A program made the translations under genes and the position numbers. The notes under the pieces were generated by a model. The model saw only the letters and a list, made by a program, of their open reading frames with translations. It ran no database searches and had not been told where the DNA came from. Positions 61,111 to 64,000 of a stretch of DNA of 64,000 nucleotides are shown here, piece after piece (positions within the stretch are counted from its first letter, which is position 1; the number at the start of each line of letters is the position of its first letter). The DNA comes from Candidatus Omnitrophota bacterium (GTDB taxonomy: Bacteria; Hinthialibacterota; Hinthialibacteria; Hinthialibacterales; JAKPRU01): contig JAKQSI010000058.1 of NCBI GenBank assembly GCA_029570205.1, positions 1 through 64,000 of the forward strand. Reading direction: 5' to 3'.

Positions 61111-61354
61111 CCCGGATTTCTCACGGTAGCCATTTTTAAAGGTCACCTTTTATGGCATAAATAGAGTTGCGGTAAGAACCTATTGTATGCCAGGAAGGTG
61201 ACCTTATGAAAACAGAGTGTACAGGAACGTTATTCGATTTTCAACCGTTGGAGAAGCGGGAAGTGCCGGCCTCGTTTGACGGAGGAACGATCACGTCGGA
61301 TGCAGGCGGGCTGCTGTTGCGGGAAGTGGAGGAGGGGCTTGTGAGAAATCCGGG
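61111..61354 (+). mobile_element. 244-base IS1380-family mini-element with both terminal repeats
   Basis: CCCGGATTTCTCAC (61111-61124) and GTGAGAAATCCGGG (61341-61354) are perfect 14-base inverted ends. Between them lie an IS1380-type leader (near-identical to 316-402 reversed) and the first 45 or so codons of a transposase (ATG at 61206, MKTECTGTLF, FDGGTITSDAGGLLLREVEE), which runs straight into the right end. The centre of the transposase is deleted, giving a MITE-like derivative that could move only with a helper. No target duplication was seen at the edges. Confidence 0.8.
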
Positions 61355-61394
61355 CCAGGGGCGGATGGCTATCCGCTCTCTCCCGGTGGTGTGA
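61206..61394 (+). pseudogene. Truncated IS1380-family transposase N-terminus
   Basis: A 62-codon frame. Residues 1-45 match the IS1380 transposase start (FQPLEKREVPASFDGG, ITSDAGGLLLREVE). Residues beyond are the translation of the right terminal repeat and flanking DNA. No catalytic DDE residues remain. Confidence 0.75.
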
Positions 61395-61403
61395 ATCCAA
61401 CGT

Positions 61404-61423
61404 GGGCGGACAGCCGTCCGCCC
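61404..61423. repeat. Hairpin GGGCGGAC-AGCC-GTCCGCCC
   Basis: A perfect 8-base stem followed by CCTACGG. It is of the NNGGGGCG-hairpin-CGCCCCTAC type common in intergenic DNA, lying between the IS mini-element and the outer-membrane gene. It may serve as terminator for upstream transcripts. A second one, CACGGGCA-GGA-TGCCCGTG, follows the next gene (near 62595-62613). Confidence 0.45.
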
Positions 61424-61583
61424 CTACGGATTGAGATCAAAGTGTCCTCCCCCCTCCAATTCCTCTCCAAATCCCGCCAAAAAACTGCAAAAAAGGCTTT
61501 ATCTTGCAGGCCGGATGTGCAAGAATCCGCTCCGGTTTCTCAGGATCAAAATCTAAATCAGGGATTTGGAAGGAGATGCGTTG

Positions 61584-62591
61584 ATGAAAAGAGCGATCGG
61601 TTTTCTGGTCTGCGCAGTCCTGCTTGGGACAGCGGCACTTCCCTCCCGGGCGCAGCTTCAACTCGGCGGACTGATGAGGGATGAATACGCCCTGGGCCTT
61701 ACACCTACGATCAAGAGCGCCGGAATGGGTGGCGCCTATGTGGGCGTGGAGGGGACGCAATCCATGAACCCCGCCGCGCTTTCCATGGTGGACTACATGG
61801 AGGCCGTGTTGACATACGGCAATTACAATCATGATGACGGTCCGATGGCCCACCGGGGACGGCTGGATGCGACCCTTCCGGTCCCTTATATCGGCGGCGC
61901 GGCGCGGCTTATGCTGGACCACCTGGAGAGCGAAGATGACGAGAGGACACTTCTCGGCGCTCCCATCGAGTTCGACTCCTCTACCCTGGGACTTCAATAC
62001 GGGCGTAATGTCACCGACTGGTGGGCGCTCGGTATCGGCGGGTATCCTTACGAAAAGGCGAATGTCGATATGATCCTCGGCCCCGGCGCGAGAATCGATG
62101 CCGATGCATTCAGTCAGATCGGCAGCTTCCAGGCCGGTACGTTGTTTCGACCTCACGAAAAGGTCACCATCGGCGGCCAGCTCATCTATATCATCGACGA
62201 ACTCGAAGCCGATGTCCCCGGTGCGGGAGAGTGGAACGATGATTACTATATCAGCTACGTCGCCCTTGGCGCTTCATTCAGGCCATTTAAAGGAACCCTC
62301 CTGGCCGTGGATTATTGGAACGGCGAGATCCGAGGCGATCAGACGCCGGTTCTGGAGCTTAAGGATGACACGGATATCGACCGATGGAACTTTGGTATCC
62401 AGCAGCGCGTCTGCTCGTATTGCGATCTGCGGATCGGCTCGAACAACGGCGGATTCACGACCGGTTTCAGCCTCCATGTCCTGAAGAACCTGGATATCGA
62501 TTATGCTTATGTGAATAAGGCCCTTCGCGACAAGGAAATGGTCTGGGGCGACACGGAATATCACGGGGTTTCCGTGACCTATCGTTTCTGA
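61584..62591 (+). CDS. Outer-membrane beta-barrel protein (OmpP1/PorV-like)
   Basis: A 335-residue protein with a signal peptide (residues 1-24). The region after the signal, SAGMGGAYVGVEGTQSMNPAAL, is typical of FadL/PorV/PorQ-type barrels. It continues as alternating beta strands (AVLTYGNYNH, LGLQYGRNV, WWALGIGGYPY, VTIGGQLIYIID, YYISYVALGASF) and ends with VSVTYRF, whose terminal Phe is the barrel-assembly signal. Function is uncertain: fatty acid uptake, secretion or porin. The start has GGAAGGAGATG upstream. It ends 105 bases before the convergent sialidase-like gene. Confidence 0.82.
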   Translation: MKRAIGFLVCAVLLGTAALPSRAQLQLGGLMRDEYALGLTPTIKSAGMGGAYVGVEGTQSMNPAALSMVDYMEAVLTYGNYNHDDGPMAHRGRLDATLPVPYIGGAARLMLDHLESEDDERTLLGAPIEFDSSTLGLQYGRNVTDWWALGIGGYPYEKANVDMILGPGARIDADAFSQIGSFQAGTLFRPHEKVTIGGQLIYIIDELEADVPGAGEWNDDYYISYVALGASFRPFKGTLLAVDYWNGEIRGDQTPVLELKDDTDIDRWNFGIQQRVCSYCDLRIGSNNGGFTTGFSLHVLKNLDIDYAYVNKALRDKEMVWGDTEYHGVSVTYRF

Positions 62592-62696
62592 GATCACGGG
62601 CAGGATGCCCGTGCCGCCCGTGCTACCGGTGTCACCTCGGCCATCCGGAGGGGAATCCACGAGCGGGATGCCTGCGCCTGCCCGGCGAATTATTAC

Positions 62697-63764
62697 CTAT
62701 TTCACCGGATATTTCAGAATTGCCTCTTCATCAAACACGGCGTGCATAATGTCTACACGCTGGTTAGTCGTATAGACAATGTGGATTTTGCCGTCCCGTG
62801 TCTGGATCGCATACGGATAGGCAAACGAGTTGTTTCCGGTACAGATGTTGCGTTGACAGGGAAATGTCTCGGCATTATCGGTAGAAATGGCTACCCGCAG
62901 GGGAGTCCGGTCGTTCATGTTGTCGTTGTAGACAAGCAGCAAGTGGCCGTTCTTTAATTTGATGAAATCCACGGCCGAGTTCGGGTTGGGAAATTCCGTA
63001 TCTTTCGCATCGGTCCAGGTCCATCCCCCGTCGAAGGACTCGGCGCGGAGAAGGTATCCGGTAGTTGTCGGTTCGTAGTTGCCGCCGCGACGAAGGTAGC
63101 AGATCAGATGCTTGTCGCTGATCTGCGCCACCTGTGCCTGGATGTTGCCGGTCGGGGAGTGAATGCGATTGGTCTCTTTCCAGGTCTTTTCCTTTGGATT
63201 GTAGCGGAAGAAGTAGGAGCAGGAATCCCGGCCGGTCATCTCGGTGTCATGGCCCGTCTCATAGTATACCGGGAGCAGGTAATCACCATCGTTGAGGACA
63301 ATCGGCTGACTTCGCGCCATGCTTCCCAGTTCGAACGCGAACATGAAAGAATCAGACCAGGTTTTTGCGCCATCTTTGGAAATCTTTGCTTTGATGCGCG
63401 AGGTGGACCAGGTGTCACCGTATCGGTTCACATAAAACAGCCACACAATCCCATCCGGGGCTTGCCAGACCACGGGATTACCCTCCGCGCGGTCCGGAGT
63501 GTCCGCCAGGACCACGGGGTCCGACCACCTTTTCTGCCCGGCTTTCAGGCGAGTTCCGTACACGGCGGTGTCTGTGCCGTATTCGCCCGATCCGCCGTAA
63601 TACGCGACCAGCAAATCGCCGTTGTCCAGTTGGGTGATTGAGGCGGGATGCCGGTATGCGCCGGGAAAATCCGGCCTTGTTATTTGTTCGATCGAAACAT
63701 CCTCCCCGGCGGCCCACAGGATCGGCAGCAGAAAAAGAGCGATAACAACGGCAGATCGTTTCAT
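62697..63764 (-). CDS. Secreted sialidase/BNR-repeat protein
   Basis: A 355-residue protein with a signal peptide (residues 1-20). It has a six-bladed BNR/sialidase propeller with Asp-box-like motifs SKDGAKTWSD, SFDGGWTWTD and STDNAETF. Arg/Tyr/Glu positions consistent with the sialidase site include GAYRHPASI near the N-terminus, CYLRRGGNYEPTTT and the YAIQTRDGKIHIVYTT end strand. Exo-sialidase or another exo-glycosidase/glycan-binding role is likely. The start is preceded by GCGGAGG. The window ends 236 bases upstream of it with nothing recognisable. Confidence 0.82.
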   Translation of the reverse strand: MKRSAVVIALFLLPILWAAGEDVSIEQITRPDFPGAYRHPASITQLDNGDLLVAYYGGSGEYGTDTAVYGTRLKAGQKRWSDPVVLADTPDRAEGNPVVWQAPDGIVWLFYVNRYGDTWSTSRIKAKISKDGAKTWSDSFMFAFELGSMARSQPIVLNDGDYLLPVYYETGHDTEMTGRDSCSYFFRYNPKEKTWKETNRIHSPTGNIQAQVAQISDKHLICYLRRGGNYEPTTTGYLLRAESFDGGWTWTDAKDTEFPNPNSAVDFIKLKNGHLLLVYNDNMNDRTPLRVAISTDNAETFPCQRNICTGNNSFAYPYAIQTRDGKIHIVYTTNQRVDIMHAVFDEEAILKYPVK

Positions 63765-64000
63765 GGAAACCTCCGCAATCTCTTGGAAAATGGTTTTTTC
63801 GTTCAAAGAGTATAGCGGATTGGAGACGGGACAAACAGGACAAATGAGAGCGATGGACGGCCTTTCGCCCACATTCTGCACAAAGATGAGAGATTATGCG
63901 ACGAACAGGCAGGTCGACAATCCGAAATCGGTATTATCTGCTGAGGCTGTCGGCGAGTGGGGGATGAGGAGATATAGAAAATCCTAGCGGGGGAGGGACT

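Noticed and set aside
61355-61583. Target duplication and remnants of a larger transposon to the right of the mini-element
   Set aside because: No repeat of the left flank was found beyond the right end; the hairpin at 61404-61423 is separate.

Overview
The window is about 64 kb of moderately GC-rich DNA from a Gram-negative bacterium. The envelope type is shown by a resistance-nodulation-division (RND) pump with its periplasmic adaptor, a predicted outer-membrane barrel protein and many signal peptides. The mixture of secreted carbohydrate-active proteins, exported Tat-type enzymes, a bacterial microcompartment (BMC) locus with PduL, and very large TPR/transglutaminase proteins resembles the PVC superphylum or related candidate phyla (Lentisphaerota, Hydrogenedentota, Sumerlaeota). 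No rRNA is present, so this placement is an inference of low certainty. No prophage, CRISPR array or complete insertion sequence was seen.

Layout. 1-0.56 kb: decayed IS1380-type transposon end. 0.56-6.9 kb: secreted beta-propeller protein, then tetR-MFP-RND efflux operon. 7.1-14.8 kb (minus): BMC-H shell protein, PduL, flavoprotein, CoA-acylating aldehyde dehydrogenase, then alaS and accA. 15.2-20.6 kb: membrane-bound lytic transglycosylase, cysM, exported aldo/keto reductase, secreted glycosidase-like protein, polyprenyl-phosphate-sugar type glycosyltransferase. 20.8-21.1 kb: two tRNA-Ser genes. 21.4-28.9 kb: three large secreted carbohydrate-active-type proteins, two of them in a visibly less GC-rich block. 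29.2-39.2 kb: NhaD/CitMHS-type ion transporter behind a structured leader, exported TIM-barrel sugar isomerase and glycerophosphodiesterase pair, a 1.4-thousand-residue acyl-CoA dehydratase activase, and a NicO-type metal transporter. 39.2-43.1 kb (minus): rsmB-PASTA-rpe operon and a YugP-type metallopeptidase. 43.4-48.5 kb: flavodoxin, tRNA-Gly, STAS protein, Tat-exported fucose-isomerase-like protein, DUF4838-type secreted protein. 48.5-58.3 kb: surface polysaccharide genes (two glycosyltransferases, a SAM methyltransferase, a Wzy/ligase-TPR fusion) and a 1300-residue TPR-DUF3857-transglutaminase protein. 58.3-63.8 kb: brnTA toxin-antitoxin module, gamma-carbonic anhydrase, threonine synthase, a 56-residue Cys/Trp-rich protein, a 244-bp IS1380 mini-element, an outer-membrane protein and a secreted sialidase-like protein.

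How it fits together. The secreted glycosidase, sialidase and DUF-type proteins suggest a polysaccharide scavenger. The BMC locus encodes the generic aldehyde-processing core (aldehyde to acyl-CoA to acyl-phosphate) but shows neither vertex proteins nor a signature aldehyde-producing enzyme, so it must be completed elsewhere or be a reduced type. Intergenic spaces carry several families of short GC-rich hairpins and a few operator-like dyads.
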